The position numbers were made by a program, and so were the translations under genes. From Streptomyces sp. 130 (GTDB taxonomy: Bacteria; Actinomycetota; Actinomycetes; Streptomycetales; Streptomycetaceae): 64,000 bases of DNA. Shown here piece after piece: positions 1-10,922 of the stretch (positions within the stretch are counted from its first letter, which is position 1; every line of letters starts with the position of its first letter). Below the pieces are notes generated by a model, which worked only from the letters and a program-made list of their open reading frames with translations, was not told where the DNA came from and made no database searches. Location of the stretch: assembly GCF_007096885.1 (NCBI RefSeq), contig NZ_VJNO01000011.1, positions 1-64,000 on the forward strand, read 5' to 3'.

Positions 1-59
1 GGTTAACCGGCGCTAACCGCGGGCGGCACGGACCGGGGGCGGTGCCGTGCGTCACGGCG

Positions 60-235
<176 letters not shown>

Positions 236-263
236 GGGCCCCCGCGCCGGTGCTGCTGTCGTG

Positions 264-327
264 CTGTCTTGCCGTCCTGCTGTCTTGCCGTCCTGCTGTC
301 TTGCCGTCCTGCTGTCTTGCCGTCCTG
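264..327. repeat. four perfect 16 bp tandem repeats
   Basis: The unit CTGTCTTGCCGTCCTG is repeated exactly four times at 264-279, 280-295, 296-311 and 312-327, preceded by a partial variant copy at 252-263. It begins 16 bp beyond the stop codon of the beta-glucosidase gene and abuts the poly-G region. It does not encode a recognised peptide. A slippage-generated minisatellite or an assembly artefact are both possible. Confidence 0.9.
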
Positions 328-342
328 CGGGGGGTGTCGGGG

Positions 343-1761
<1,419 letters not shown>

Positions 1762-1793
1762 GGTTCTCCTGTGGTGTGCGTGGCCCGGGCTGC

Positions 1794-2801
1794 CTATGCG
1801 CGGGCGGTGGCCGGGACCTCGTGGTGGAGCCAGCAGGCCACCGAGCGGGAGCCGTCCGCCCCGGTCGCCGTGAGCACCGGGACGTGGGTGTCGCAGCCCT
1901 CGGTCTTCTTGGCGCAGCGGGGGTGGAAGGCGCAGCCGGCGGGCATCGCCGAGAGGTGCGGGGGCGAGCCGGGGATGCCGCTGAGTTCGCGGCGGGGTCC
2001 GTGCAGCGCGGGGAAGGAGTGCAGCAGCCCGGCGCTGTACGGGTGGTGGGGGTCGCGGTAGATCTCGGTGGCGCCGGCCTCCTCCACGATCCGGCCGCCG
2101 TACATGATCGCGATCCGGTCGGAGAACTCGATCAGCAGCGAGATGTCGTGGGTGATGAAGACGACGGAGAACCCCAGCTCCTCGCGGAGGCGGACCAGCT
2201 GGCGCAGGATCTGGCGCTGCATGACGACGTCGAGCGCGGTCGTCGGCTCGTCCATGATGACGATCTCGGGTTCCAGGGCGAGCGCCATCGCGATCATCAC
2301 GCGCTGCCGCATGCCGCCGGAGAGCTGGTGCGGGTAGGCGCCGAGCCGGTCCGGGGAGATCCCCACCAGGCTGAGGAGTTCGCGGGCCCGGGCGGTGCGG
2401 TCGGCCTTCCTCATCTCCGGGCGGTGTGCCTGGAGTACGTCGGTGAGCTGGGCGTGGACCGTGTAGACGGGGTTCAGCGAGTTCATCGCGCCCTGGAAGA
2501 CGAGGGACAGCTCCTGCCAGCGGAAGGCGCGCAGCTGGGCCGCCGACATCGCGAGCAGGTCCATGGCCTGGCCGTCGCGCCCGTGGTAGTGGACCTCGCC
2601 GCCGGTGATGACGCCGGGCGGGGAGAGGAGCCGGGTGACCGCGTAGGCCAGGGTGGACTTGCCGGAGCCGGATTCGCCGGCGAGCCCGAGCACCTCGCCG
2701 CGGTGCAGGGTGAGGTCGATGTCGCGCAGGGCGTGCACGGCGTCGGTGCCGGTCCCGTAGTCCACGTTGAGGCCGCTGATGGTGAGGACGGGCTCGCTCA
2801 T
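1794..2801 (-). CDS. ABC transporter ATPase, DppD-like
   Basis: A 335-residue ATP-binding subunit of a peptide/nickel-type importer that energises transport together with the second ATPase at 4766-5827. It shows Walker [10 protein letters not shown], signature LSGGMRQRV, Walker [13 protein letters not shown] and the C-terminal oligopeptide-type motif AFHPRCAKKTEGC. The start is the ATG at 2801, which overlaps the stop of the upstream permease by 4 bp (ATGA), so the two are translationally coupled. The open frame extends further upstream but only as a shadow of the permease gene. The neighbouring beta-glucosidase suggests an oligosaccharide substrate rather than a peptide. Confidence 0.93.
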   Translation of the reverse strand: MSEPVLTISGLNVDYGTGTDAVHALRDIDLTLHRGEVLGLAGESGSGKSTLAYAVTRLLSPPGVITGGEVHYHGRDGQAMDLLAMSAAQLRAFRWQELSLVFQGAMNSLNPVYTVHAQLTDVLQAHRPEMRKADRTARARELLSLVGISPDRLGAYPHQLSGGMRQRVMIAMALALEPEIVIMDEPTTALDVVMQRQILRQLVRLREELGFSVVFITHDISLLIEFSDRIAIMYGGRIVEEAGATEIYRDPHHPYSAGLLHSFPALHGPRRELSGIPGSPPHLSAMPAGCAFHPRCAKKTEGCDTHVPVLTATGADGSRSVACWLHHEVPATARA

Positions 2802-3784
2802 GGGCGGGTCTCCTTGTGCGGTGCGGTGCCGGTGCCGGCGCGGGCCACCGGGGTGAAGCCGACGCGCATCCTGACCTTGCGGGAGCCGCCGGTCTCGGTG
2901 CGCAGTCGCGGGTTGACGAACTCGTCGATGCCGAAGTTGATCAGCGCGAGGGACATGCCGAGCAGGGCGATGCAGAGCCCGGCCGGGACGAACCACCACC
3001 AGGCGCCCTGGGCCAGTGCCTGGCTGGACTGCGCCCAGAACAGGACGGTCCCCCAGTTCCAGTTGGAGATGTCGGCGACGCCGATGAAGGCGAGGGTGAT
3101 CTCGGAGAGGATCGCGAAGATGACCGTGCCGACGAAGCCGGAGGCGATGACGGCGGTGAGGTTCGGCATCACCTCGAAGATGATGATCCGCCAGGTCGGC
3201 TCGCCCGTGGCGCGGGCCGCCTCCACGTAGTCGCGGCGGCGCAGCGACAGGGTCTGGGCGCGCAGGACGCGGGCGCCCCAGGCCCAGGAGGTGAGGGCGA
3301 TGACGAAGGCGATGAGCAGGTCGCCGGCGTCCGTGACGAAGCTGGCGATGATGATGATCAGCGGCAGTCCGGGGATGACCAGGAAGACGTTGGACAGCAG
3401 CGACAGCGCCTCGTCGGCCAGCCCGCCGAGGAAGCCCGCGGTCACACCGATCAGCACGGACAGGGCGGTGGCGAGGATGCCCGCGACGAAGCCGACGACG
3501 AGCACGCCCCGGGTGCCGACGAGAATCTGCGAGAGCACGTCCTGGCCGGTCTGCGTGGTGCCGAACCAGTGCGAACCGGAGGGCGGCTGCAACAGGTCCT
3601 GGCTCATCGTGTCGGGGTCGTACGGGGCGATCCACGGGCCTATGACCGCGATCAGCACGAAGAAGAGCAGGATGCCCAGTCCGACGACGGTCTTCCGGCC
3701 GCGCAGGAAGCGGAACTTGCGTTTGCTCGCTGCCGGGGTTTCGGCGGCGTCGAGTACGGCGACCTCGGATGCGGTGACGGCCAC
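2798..3784 (-). CDS. ABC transporter permease, DppC-like
   Basis: A 328-residue membrane permease of the binding-protein-dependent type. The N-terminal cytoplasmic tail is followed by a first transmembrane segment (residues about 30-52) and the DppC-type periplasmic motif APYDPDTMSQ. The conserved EAA loop reads YVEAARATGEPTWRIIIFEVMPN. It starts with GTG, preceded by GGGAGG about 10 nt upstream, and lies 4 bp behind the DppB-like gene. It would form the channel as a heterodimer with that protein. Confidence 0.92.
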   Translation of the reverse strand: MAVTASEVAVLDAAETPAASKRKFRFLRGRKTVVGLGILLFFVLIAVIGPWIAPYDPDTMSQDLLQPPSGSHWFGTTQTGQDVLSQILVGTRGVLVVGFVAGILATALSVLIGVTAGFLGGLADEALSLLSNVFLVIPGLPLIIIIASFVTDAGDLLIAFVIALTSWAWGARVLRAQTLSLRRRDYVEAARATGEPTWRIIIFEVMPNLTAVIASGFVGTVIFAILSEITLAFIGVADISNWNWGTVLFWAQSSQALAQGAWWWFVPAGLCIALLGMSLALINFGIDEFVNPRLRTETGGSRKVRMRVGFTPVARAGTGTAPHKETRP

Positions 3785-3788
3785 AGCC

Positions 3789-4765
3789 CTACGCCTCCCT
3801 TCGGGTACGGGGGTCGAGGAGCATGTAGAGGATGTCGGCGAGGAGGTTCGCCGCCAGGACGGAGAGCGTGATGATGAGGAAGATGCCCTGCATGAGGGGG
3901 TAGTCCTTGGCGCCCACGCCCTGGAAGAGCTGGTAGCCGATGCCCGGGTAGGAGAAGACCATCTCCACCAGGAGGGTGCCGCCGACGATGAAGCCGAGCG
4001 AGAGGGCGAAGCCGGAGATGTTGGGCAGGATCGCGTTGCGTGCCGCGTAACCGAACATCACCCGGCGCTCGGAGAGGCCCTTGGCCTGGGCGACCATGAC
4101 GTAGTCCTCGCTGGACACCGTCACCATCATGTTCCGCATGCCGAGGATCCAGCCGGCGACCGCGCTGAGGACGATCGTGAAGCCGGGCAGCACCCCGTGG
4201 TAGAGCGCGCTGGAGATGAACGGCCAGTCGAAGGCGGGCACCAGCGAGTTGTCGTAGCCGCCGTCGGCCGGGAAGAGCGGCCACTTCACGGCGAACAGCG
4301 AGATCGCGATGAGCCCGAGCCAGAAGTACGGGATGGACGAGATGAAGGTGGTGACGGGCAGCAGGCTGTCCATCCAGGAGCCGCGCCGCCAGCCCGTGAA
4401 GACCCCGATGCCGGTGCCCAGCAGGAAGCTGATCAGCGTGGTGATGCCGACGAGCGCCAGCGTCCAGGGCAGCGACTGCGCGATGACCTCGCTGACCGGG
4501 GTCGGGAAGAAGGTGAACGACAGGCCGAGGTCGCCCTGGAACAGGTGCGCCCAGTAGTCGGTGTACTGCTCCCAGATCGACTGCTTCTCGTCGAGGCCGA
4601 AGAGGGCCTTCAGCGAGTCGATGGCGCTGGTGTCCAGCTGGCCCTGGAAGCGGGCCATGAGCGCCTGGACCGGGTCGCCGGGCATCAGGCGCGGGATGAG
4701 GAAGTTGATCGTGATCGCGGCCCAGGCCGTGACCAGGTAGAAGGCGAGCCGTTGGAGCAGGAACT

Positions 4766-4769
<4 letters not shown>
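3789..4769 (-). CDS. ABC transporter permease, DppB-like
   Basis: A 326-residue permease beginning [19 protein letters not shown], the usual DppB first membrane segment. It carries the EAA-type loop [25 protein letters not shown] chose the GTG at 4769 because it overlaps the upstream ATPase stop as GTGA and removes an arginine-rich leader that is only a shadow of that gene. It has six predicted membrane segments, with a large periplasmic loop after the first as in DppB. It pairs with the DppC-like protein. Confidence 0.92.
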
Positions 4770-5827
<1,058 letters not shown>

Positions 5828-5850
5828 GGCCGGTACCTGATCCCTGCGTA

Positions 5851-7527
5851 CTACTTGGCGGGCTTGAGATTCAGCACGACTTCCAGCGAGGTGCGCTGGG
5901 TGTGCTGCGGGTCCGCGTACGGGTCGTCCTCGGTGGGCCAGCCCACCCAGTTCTTCGTGGAGTACTCCGCCCCGATGGGCGCGGCAGCGGTCGGGACCAT
6001 CGGCACCTGCTCGACCATGATCTTCTGGAGGGTGTTCATCGCCTCGGTGCGGGCGGTGTCCGTGGTGGCCTGCGCGAAGTCCTTCAGCGCCTCGGTCGCC
6101 TCGGTGCTCTTGAAGCGGCCGAAGTTGCCGGACTGGGAGGGCTTGCCGATGGGCTGGAGCAGGGCGCCGTCCATGATGTTCTGGTACATGTCGTACGGGG
6201 TGGCGCCGCTGTTGGTCCAGTGCAGGGTGGCGTCGAAGTTGCCGTTGGCGACGTCCGCGCCCCAGGCGTCCGCGGTCTGCGTCTTGACCTTGGCGTCGAT
6301 GCCGATCTTCTTGATGTTGTCCTTGATGATCGACAGGCCCGTGATGTAGTCGTTCCAGCCGGCCGGGTCGGTGAACGTGAGCTTCACCGGCTTGCCGTCC
6401 GGGTCCTTGAGGACGCCGCCGCTGAGCGTGAAGCCGGCCTTCTCCAGGACCTTCTTGGCGCCCTCCACGTCCGGCGTGGTGGTGGCGTTCTTGTAGTCCG
6501 GGGCGATGAAGGACTCACCGGCCGGCAGCGGGATGCCGGTGGGGTTGGTGATCTCCGGGTAGAGCGTCGCCTCGGCCTGGGTGTAGATGGCCTTGCGGTC
6601 GATGACCATCGCCATGGCCTTGCGGAGCGCCGGGTCGTCGAACGGCTTGCGGGTGGTGTTGAACCAGAGGCCGTGGATGCCGAGGCCGGAGGGGAACCAC
6701 AGCTTGTGGTTCTTCGGGTCCTTGTCGATGAACAGCTTCTTGAAGTCCGGCATGAAGACGAACGACCACTCCAGCTTGCCGCTGGCCAGCGCGGTGGTCG
6801 CCGCGTTGTTGTCGTTGTACGTGCTGTAGCGCAGCTCCTTGACCTTGGTCGAGCCCTTCCAGTAGGTGGGCGTCGCGGTCAGCGTGGTGGTCTGCGGTGT
6901 GAAGGTCTTCAGCTTGTACGGGCCGGAGCCGACGGGCGCCCGGTTCGGCCAGGTCTCCGGGTTGTCGACCTTCTCCCAGATGTGCTTGGGCACGATGAAC
7001 TGCTGGAGGATCTTGTTCTGGTTGACGTACTGCGAGGCGTTGAAGGTCAGGACGACCTTCTTGTCCTTCACCTCGACCCCGCCCCACTGGATGCCGTCGG
7101 CGTTGAGGGCCGGGTGCTTCTTCAGCAGGTCGAAGGTGAACGCCACGTCGTCGGCGGTCAGCGGCTTGCCGTCGGCCCACTTGGCGCGCTCGTCGATGGT
7201 GAGGGTGACCTTCGTGAAGTTGAGGTCCCACTTCCAGTCGGTCGCCAGCCACGGGTCGGGCTTGTCGGCGGGCCGGATCTGGCTCACCATCGCCAGCGGC
7301 TCGTAGATCATCCAGCGGTAGCCGAGGGTGGCGCCGGCCGAGGTGTTGAGGAACGGGTTGCTGTTGTTCGTCTGCGGCCCGTCCGGCTTGCCGATGTTCA
7401 GGACGCCCGTGGCGGCACCGCCGTTGTTCTTGTTGTGGTTCGAGTTGGCCGAGGAGCAGCCTGCGGCGAGTGCGACCACGGCGGTGGCGAGCGCGGCGGC
7501 TCTCAGCGTGTGACGGCGTGCGGACAT
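5851..7527 (-). CDS. family 5 extracellular solute-binding lipoprotein
   Basis: A 558-residue substrate-binding protein of the SBP_bac_5 (peptide/oligosaccharide) family. The signal peptide ends in the lipobox LAAGC (Cys24), so it should be a lipid-anchored exoprotein. Family landmarks include [25 protein letters not shown] and [22 protein letters not shown] precedes the ATG. It is the first gene of the transporter-glucosidase operon. Family 5 binding proteins that take cellobiose-type sugars are known in other bacteria such as Thermotoga, so a beta-glucoside ligand is a reasonable inference. An oligopeptide ligand cannot be excluded from sequence. Confidence 0.9.
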   Translation of the reverse strand: MSARRHTLRAAALATAVVALAAGCSSANSNHNKNNGGAATGVLNIGKPDGPQTNNSNPFLNTSAGATLGYRWMIYEPLAMVSQIRPADKPDPWLATDWKWDLNFTKVTLTIDERAKWADGKPLTADDVAFTFDLLKKHPALNADGIQWGGVEVKDKKVVLTFNASQYVNQNKILQQFIVPKHIWEKVDNPETWPNRAPVGSGPYKLKTFTPQTTTLTATPTYWKGSTKVKELRYSTYNDNNAATTALASGKLEWSFVFMPDFKKLFIDKDPKNHKLWFPSGLGIHGLWFNTTRKPFDDPALRKAMAMVIDRKAIYTQAEATLYPEITNPTGIPLPAGESFIAPDYKNATTTPDVEGAKKVLEKAGFTLSGGVLKDPDGKPVKLTFTDPAGWNDYITGLSIIKDNIKKIGIDAKVKTQTADAWGADVANGNFDATLHWTNSGATPYDMYQNIMDGALLQPIGKPSQSGNFGRFKSTEATEALKDFAQATTDTARTEAMNTLQKIMVEQVPMVPTAAAPIGAEYSTKNWVGWPTEDDPYADPQHTQRTSLEVVLNLKPAK

Positions 7528-7557
7528 AACGACTCCAGGAGGGACTGGCGGGTCTGT

Positions 7558-7571
7558 GGATTCCGGAAACG
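7558..7571. promoter_or_regulatory. candidate LacI-type operator upstream of the transporter operon
   Basis: The perfect 8 bp palindrome TTCCGGAA (7561-7568) lies 34-41 bp before the lipoprotein start, with a central CG as LacI-family proteins prefer. The same octamer sits in the regulator's own leader at 8706-8713. A second 8 bp palindrome, CAGCGCTG, lies at 7574-7581. Binding is inferred only. Confidence 0.45.
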
Positions 7572-7656
7572 GGCAGCGCTGGGCGCGCCTTGGTGCGGGC
7601 GTTGCGCGTGCGGTGGTGCGGGTGCGGGGTGTGGGCCTGGGGGGTGCCGTTGTCCG

Positions 7657-8631
7657 CTAGGGCGCCGAGTGGCGCACGACCAGTGTGGTGGGGAGCACGA
7701 CCGGGGTTTCCGGTGCGGGCGTGCCGCCGAGGTGGGAGAGGAGCATCCGTGCGGCCGTCTCACCCATCTGCCGGGTGGGCTGGCGCACGGTGGTCAGGGG
7801 CGGTTCGGTGTGCTCGGCCATCGGGATGTCGTCGAAGCCGACGATCGCGATGTCCCCGGGCACGGTCTTCCCCGCGGCGCGCAACGCCCGCAGCACACCC
7901 GCCGCGGTGATGTCGTTGTGCGCGAAGACCGAGTCGAACTCCGTGCCCGAGGCGAGGAGTTCCTCCACCGCGAGGCGGCCGGAGCGTTCGGTGAAGTCAC
8001 CCGGGACGACGAGGTCCGTGGGGAGGACCGAGACGAATCCGGCCGTCCGGTCGCGTACGCAGCCGAAGTGCGGGGGGCCGGTGATCACGACGGGCCTGGT
8101 GCGGCCGGCGTCCCGCAGATGGCGGGCGGCCGACGCGCCTCCTTCGTGGTTGGTGGTCACGACGGAGGGGAATTCGGGGTGGTGGCCGCGGTCGTCGATG
8201 AGCACGATCGGCAGGCCGCCGCGGTGCAGCTCCGTGAGGTGCTCCAGGGTGTTCTCGGGTTCCACCACCACCAGGCCGTCGAAGGCCCGCGCCGACACCT
8301 GGCTGGTGAAGCGCTCCACGGACTCGGCCCCGCGGTTGCAGGTGAACAGCAGCAGCCCGTAATCGGCGGCCTCGACGGTGTCGACCACGCCCTGGAGCAG
8401 CTCGCCCATCCAGGGCCAGGTCAGCGAGGGCACCAGCATGCCGACCGTACGGCTGCTGCCGCGGGCCAGTCCGACGGCGCCCGAGCTGGGCACATAGCCG
8501 AGCTGCGCGATCACTTCACGGACCCGCGCGGCCGTCGAACCGTCCACCTCGCCCTTGGTGTTGATGACCCGGGAGACGGTCGTCTTGCTGACGCCGGCCT
8601 CGCGGGCGACATCAGCGATGGTGACGCGCAT
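7657..8631 (-). CDS. LacI-family transcriptional repressor
   Basis: A 324-residue regulator. The N-terminal helix-turn-helix reads VTIADVAREAGVSKTTVSRV. The hinge region contains LGYVPSSGAVGLARGSS, followed by a periplasmic-binding-protein-like sugar sensor domain (about 60-324, with VGFDDIPMAEHTEPPLTTVRQP). The start is ATG 8631 because GGAGG lies 7 nt before it; the longer frame would place that Shine-Dalgarno inside the gene. It sits directly upstream of the transporter-glucosidase operon on the same strand, so it very likely represses that operon until a disaccharide or glucoside is bound. It resembles, but need not be, CebR. Confidence 0.9.
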   Translation of the reverse strand: MRVTIADVAREAGVSKTTVSRVINTKGEVDGSTAARVREVIAQLGYVPSSGAVGLARGSSRTVGMLVPSLTWPWMGELLQGVVDTVEAADYGLLLFTCNRGAESVERFTSQVSARAFDGLVVVEPENTLEHLTELHRGGLPIVLIDDRGHHPEFPSVVTTNHEGGASAARHLRDAGRTRPVVITGPPHFGCVRDRTAGFVSVLPTDLVVPGDFTERSGRLAVEELLASGTEFDSVFAHNDITAAGVLRALRAAGKTVPGDIAIVGFDDIPMAEHTEPPLTTVRQPTRQMGETAARMLLSHLGGTPAPETPVVLPTTLVVRHSAP

Positions 8632-8685
8632 CGGGGGCCTCCAGGACACGACGGGACAGTGGGAACGGCCGCAACGGCCGGCGGT

Positions 8686-8722
8686 GGAACCGGTACCGCA
8701 ACCGGTTCCGGAACCGGTACCG
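8686..8722. promoter_or_regulatory. operator cluster in the LacI-type gene leader
   Basis: Two identical copies of GGAACCGGTACCG (8686-8698 and 8710-8722) flank CAACCGGTTCC (8699-8709), giving nested palindromes AACCGGTT and GGTTCCGGAACC. The cluster lies between the predicted transcription start (about 8730) and the start codon (8631), where a bound repressor would block its own gene. It shares TTCCGGAA with 7561-7568. Confidence 0.55.
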
Positions 8723-8736
8723 GCGTTGGTGGCGTG

Positions 8737-8765
8737 AGTTAACCCCGCTGGAACACGGCGGTCAA
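8737..8765 (-). promoter_or_regulatory. promoter of the LacI-type gene
   Basis: On the minus strand, TTGACC (8760-8765), a 17 bp spacer and TTAACT (8737-8742) form a good housekeeping-type promoter. The start point would be near 8730, just before the operator cluster. The remaining gap up to cimA (8766-8908) shows no gene. Confidence 0.6.
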
Positions 8766-8908
8766 TACTTCACGTCGAGATTGGTCCGTACCCATCTGAT
8801 AACGAGGAGAACACGGTCCATTCGTTCAATTCCTGAACGCGCAGACCTCTTGACGCGGGCGTCCCGCATCCCGTTCACTCGGTGCCCGTACGGGGTCGTA
8901 CACGCGAA

Positions 8909-8951
8909 CGCCCCCGCCCGCCCTGCCTGTTGAGGCGGGCGGACGGGGGCG
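8909..8951 (-). terminator. terminator of cimA
   Basis: A GC-rich inverted repeat, CGCCCCCGCCCGCC (8909-8922) against GGCGGGCGGACGGGGGCG (8934-8951), with a small bulge. It lies 25 bp beyond the cimA stop and also ends that transcript before the LacI-type gene. There is no long U tail, as is usual in Streptomyces. Confidence 0.65.
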
Positions 8952-8976
8952 GGCGGGTGCCGGTCCGGGCGGGGCG

Positions 8977-10584
8977 TCAGTCCGTCGGTTCGACGCCTGC
9001 GCGCAGCAGGCCGTAGGTGTACGCGTCCTCCAGTGCCTGCCAGGACGCGGAGATGATGTTCTCGGCGACCCCGACGGTCGACCACTCGGCGGTCCCGTCG
9101 CCGGTGGTGATCAGGACGCGGGTGGTGGAGTCGGTGCCGGTGCGGCCCTCCAGGATGCGGACCTTGTAGTCGGTCAGCTCCAGCTTGGCCAGCTGCGGGT
9201 AGATCCGTTCCAGGGCCACGCGCAGCGCCCGGTCCAGGGCGTTGACCGGCCCGTTGCCCTCGGCGGTGGCGACGATCCGCTCGCCCTTGGCCCACAGCTT
9301 CACGGTCGCCTCGTTGGCGTGGCTGCCGTCGGGGCGGTCCTCCACGATGGCCCGCCAGGACTCGGTACGGAAGTAGCGGCGTACCCGGCCCTCCGCCTCG
9401 GCGCGCAGCAGCAGCTCGAAGGAGGCGTCGGCGGCCTCGTAGGTGTAGCCCCTGAGCTCGCGCTCCTTGACCCGGGCGACGACCCGGGCGACCAGCTCCC
9501 GGTCGCCGCCGAGGTCGATGCCGAGCTCGTCGCTCTTCAGCTCGATGGAGGCCCGCCCGGCCATGTCGGAGACCAGCATCCGCATGGTGTTGCCGACCAG
9601 GGCGGGGTCGATGTGCTGGTAGAGGTCCGGGTCGACCTTGATCGCGGAGGCGTGCAGCCCGGCCTTGTGGGCGAAGGCCGAGACGCCGACGTACGGCTGG
9701 TGCGTGGAGGGGGTGAGGTTGACCACCTCGGCGATGGCGTGCGAGACCCGGGTCATGTCGGCGAGGGCGCCCTCGGGGAGGACCCGCTTGCCGTACTTGA
9801 GCTCCAGCGCGGCGACGACCGGGAAGAGGTTGGCGTTGCCGACGCGCTCGCCGTAGCCGTTGGCGGTGCACTGGACGTGCGTGGCGCCCGCGTCGACGGC
9901 GGCGAGGGTGTTGGCGACGGCGCAGCCCGTGTCGTCCTGGGCGTGGATGCCGAGCCGGGCGCCGGTGTCCGCGAGGACCGTGGAGACGACGGCCTGGATC
10001 TGGGCGGGGAGCATGCCGCCGTTGGTGTCGCAGAGGATGACCACGTCGGCGCCGGCCTCGGCGGCGGCCTTGACGACGGCCTTGGCGTACTCGGGGTTGG
10101 CGCGGTAGCCGTCGAAGAAGTGCTCGCAGTCCACGAAGACCCGGCGGCCCTGCTCGCGGAGGTGGGCGACGGTGTCGCGGACCATCTCCAGGTTCTCCTC
10201 CAGCGTGGTGCGCAGCGCGAGCTCCACGTGGCGGTCGTGGGACTTGGCGACCAGCGTGATCACCGGGGCGCCGGACTCCAGCAGCGCCTTGACCTGGGGG
10301 TCCTCCGCGGCGGTGCCGCCCGCCCTGCGGGTCGCGCCGAAGGCGACCAGCTCGGCGTTCTTGAACTCGATCTCCTGGCGGGCGCGGGCGAAGAACTCGG
10401 TGTCGCGGGGGTTGGCGCCGGGCCAGCCGCCCTCGATGAAGCCGACGCCGAACTCGTCCAGGTGCCGGGCGATGGTCAGCTTGTCGGCGACCGTCAGGTT
10501 GATGCCTTCACGCTGTGAACCGTCGCGCAGCGTGGTGTCGAAGACATGGAAGCTGTCGTCGGTGGGCTTGGCCTTGGTGGTCAT
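8977..10584 (-). CDS. cimA: citramalate synthase (2-isopropylmalate synthase family)
   Basis: A 535-residue enzyme of the DRE-TIM metallolyase family. It would condense pyruvate and acetyl-CoA to (R)-citramalate, opening a threonine-independent route to 2-oxobutyrate and isoleucine. The N-terminal motif FDTTLRDGSQREGINLT supplies the metal-binding Asp and catalytic Arg. VILCDTNGGML and GIHAQDDTGCAVAN lie within the barrel, and a LeuA-type allosteric domain occupies roughly the last 100 residues. The ATG at 10584 starts MTTKAKPTDDSF. The huge upstream frame is a shadow of ilvE and is ignored. The start region and the GGWPG motif favour CimA over LeuA, but substrate choice needs an assay. A leader peptide and attenuator lie in front of it. 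Confidence 0.82.
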   Translation of the reverse strand: MTTKAKPTDDSFHVFDTTLRDGSQREGINLTVADKLTIARHLDEFGVGFIEGGWPGANPRDTEFFARARQEIEFKNAELVAFGATRRAGGTAAEDPQVKALLESGAPVITLVAKSHDRHVELALRTTLEENLEMVRDTVAHLREQGRRVFVDCEHFFDGYRANPEYAKAVVKAAAEAGADVVILCDTNGGMLPAQIQAVVSTVLADTGARLGIHAQDDTGCAVANTLAAVDAGATHVQCTANGYGERVGNANLFPVVAALELKYGKRVLPEGALADMTRVSHAIAEVVNLTPSTHQPYVGVSAFAHKAGLHASAIKVDPDLYQHIDPALVGNTMRMLVSDMAGRASIELKSDELGIDLGGDRELVARVVARVKERELRGYTYEAADASFELLLRAEAEGRVRRYFRTESWRAIVEDRPDGSHANEATVKLWAKGERIVATAEGNGPVNALDRALRVALERIYPQLAKLELTDYKVRILEGRTGTDSTTRVLITTGDGTAEWSTVGVAENIISASWQALEDAYTYGLLRAGVEPTD

Positions 10585-10688
10585 TGCTGGTCTGACTCCT
10601 GTCGGATGAGTGGATCCTGACGGTCTGGCTCCACTTGCCCCCATCATCCCGTGCGCCGCGTTCCCGGCCGGGGTGGAGGCCGGAAAAC

Positions 10689-10714
10689 AAAAAACCCCTC
10701 GCGGGTGCGAGAGG
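10689..10714 (-). terminator. attenuator terminator in the cimA leader
   Basis: The minus-strand RNA folds as CCUCUCGC, loop ACCC, GCGAGGGG (one U-G wobble), followed by six U residues, G and four more U. This is a textbook intrinsic terminator placed 105 nt before the cimA start codon and inside its leader. It is preceded by a short isoleucine-containing reading frame at 10770-10805. Confidence 0.8.
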
Positions 10715-10769
10715 TCTGCGCGCGGGTCTGGGGCACGGTGGCCGTTCCGCACGTGGTGGTACGGGACGG

Positions 10770-10805
10770 TCACTGCGGACCGGCGCGCCTGCTGCCAATA
10801 ATCAT
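10770..10805 (-). CDS. isoleucine leader peptide of cimA
   Basis: An 11-residue frame MIIGSRRAGPQ with two consecutive ATT isoleucine codons, which are rare in Streptomyces genes that use ATC. Codons 6-10 lie in the segment 10778-10788, which pairs in 10 of 11 positions with 10718-10728, the segment abutting the terminator hairpin. This is the arrangement of ribosome-mediated attenuation: stalling at the Ile codons would cover the first arm and alter folding. No clear Shine-Dalgarno is seen before the ATG. Function is inferred from position, codons and pairing. Confidence 0.62.
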   Translation of the reverse strand: MIIGSRRAGPQ

Positions 10806-10878
10806 GACGGACGAGGGCACGGCAGCAGTCTGGCACAGGACCGCCGCCGTGAACCGCCCGTCTCAGGATTCGGGCGCG

Positions 10879-10913
10879 CGAAGAGCCCCCGGCGAGACAC
10901 CGGGGGCTCTTCG
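10879..10913 (-). terminator. terminator of ilvE
   Basis: A perfect 14 bp inverted repeat (CGAAGAGCCCCCGG, 10879-10892, and its complement 10900-10913) with a 7-base loop. It starts 9 bp beyond the ilvE stop codon. It separates ilvE from the cimA leader, whose own promoter must lie between about 10806 and 10878. Confidence 0.85.
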
Positions 10914-10922
10914 TACGGGTGC

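Noticed and set aside
264..327. CRISPR-like array
   Set aside because: The 16 bp units are directly adjacent with no spacers and no cas genes are present.
10806..10878. Promoter TTCACG-N15-CAGACT for the cimA leader
   Set aside because: The spacing is too short and the hexamers are weak. A promoter must be here, but I cannot place it.
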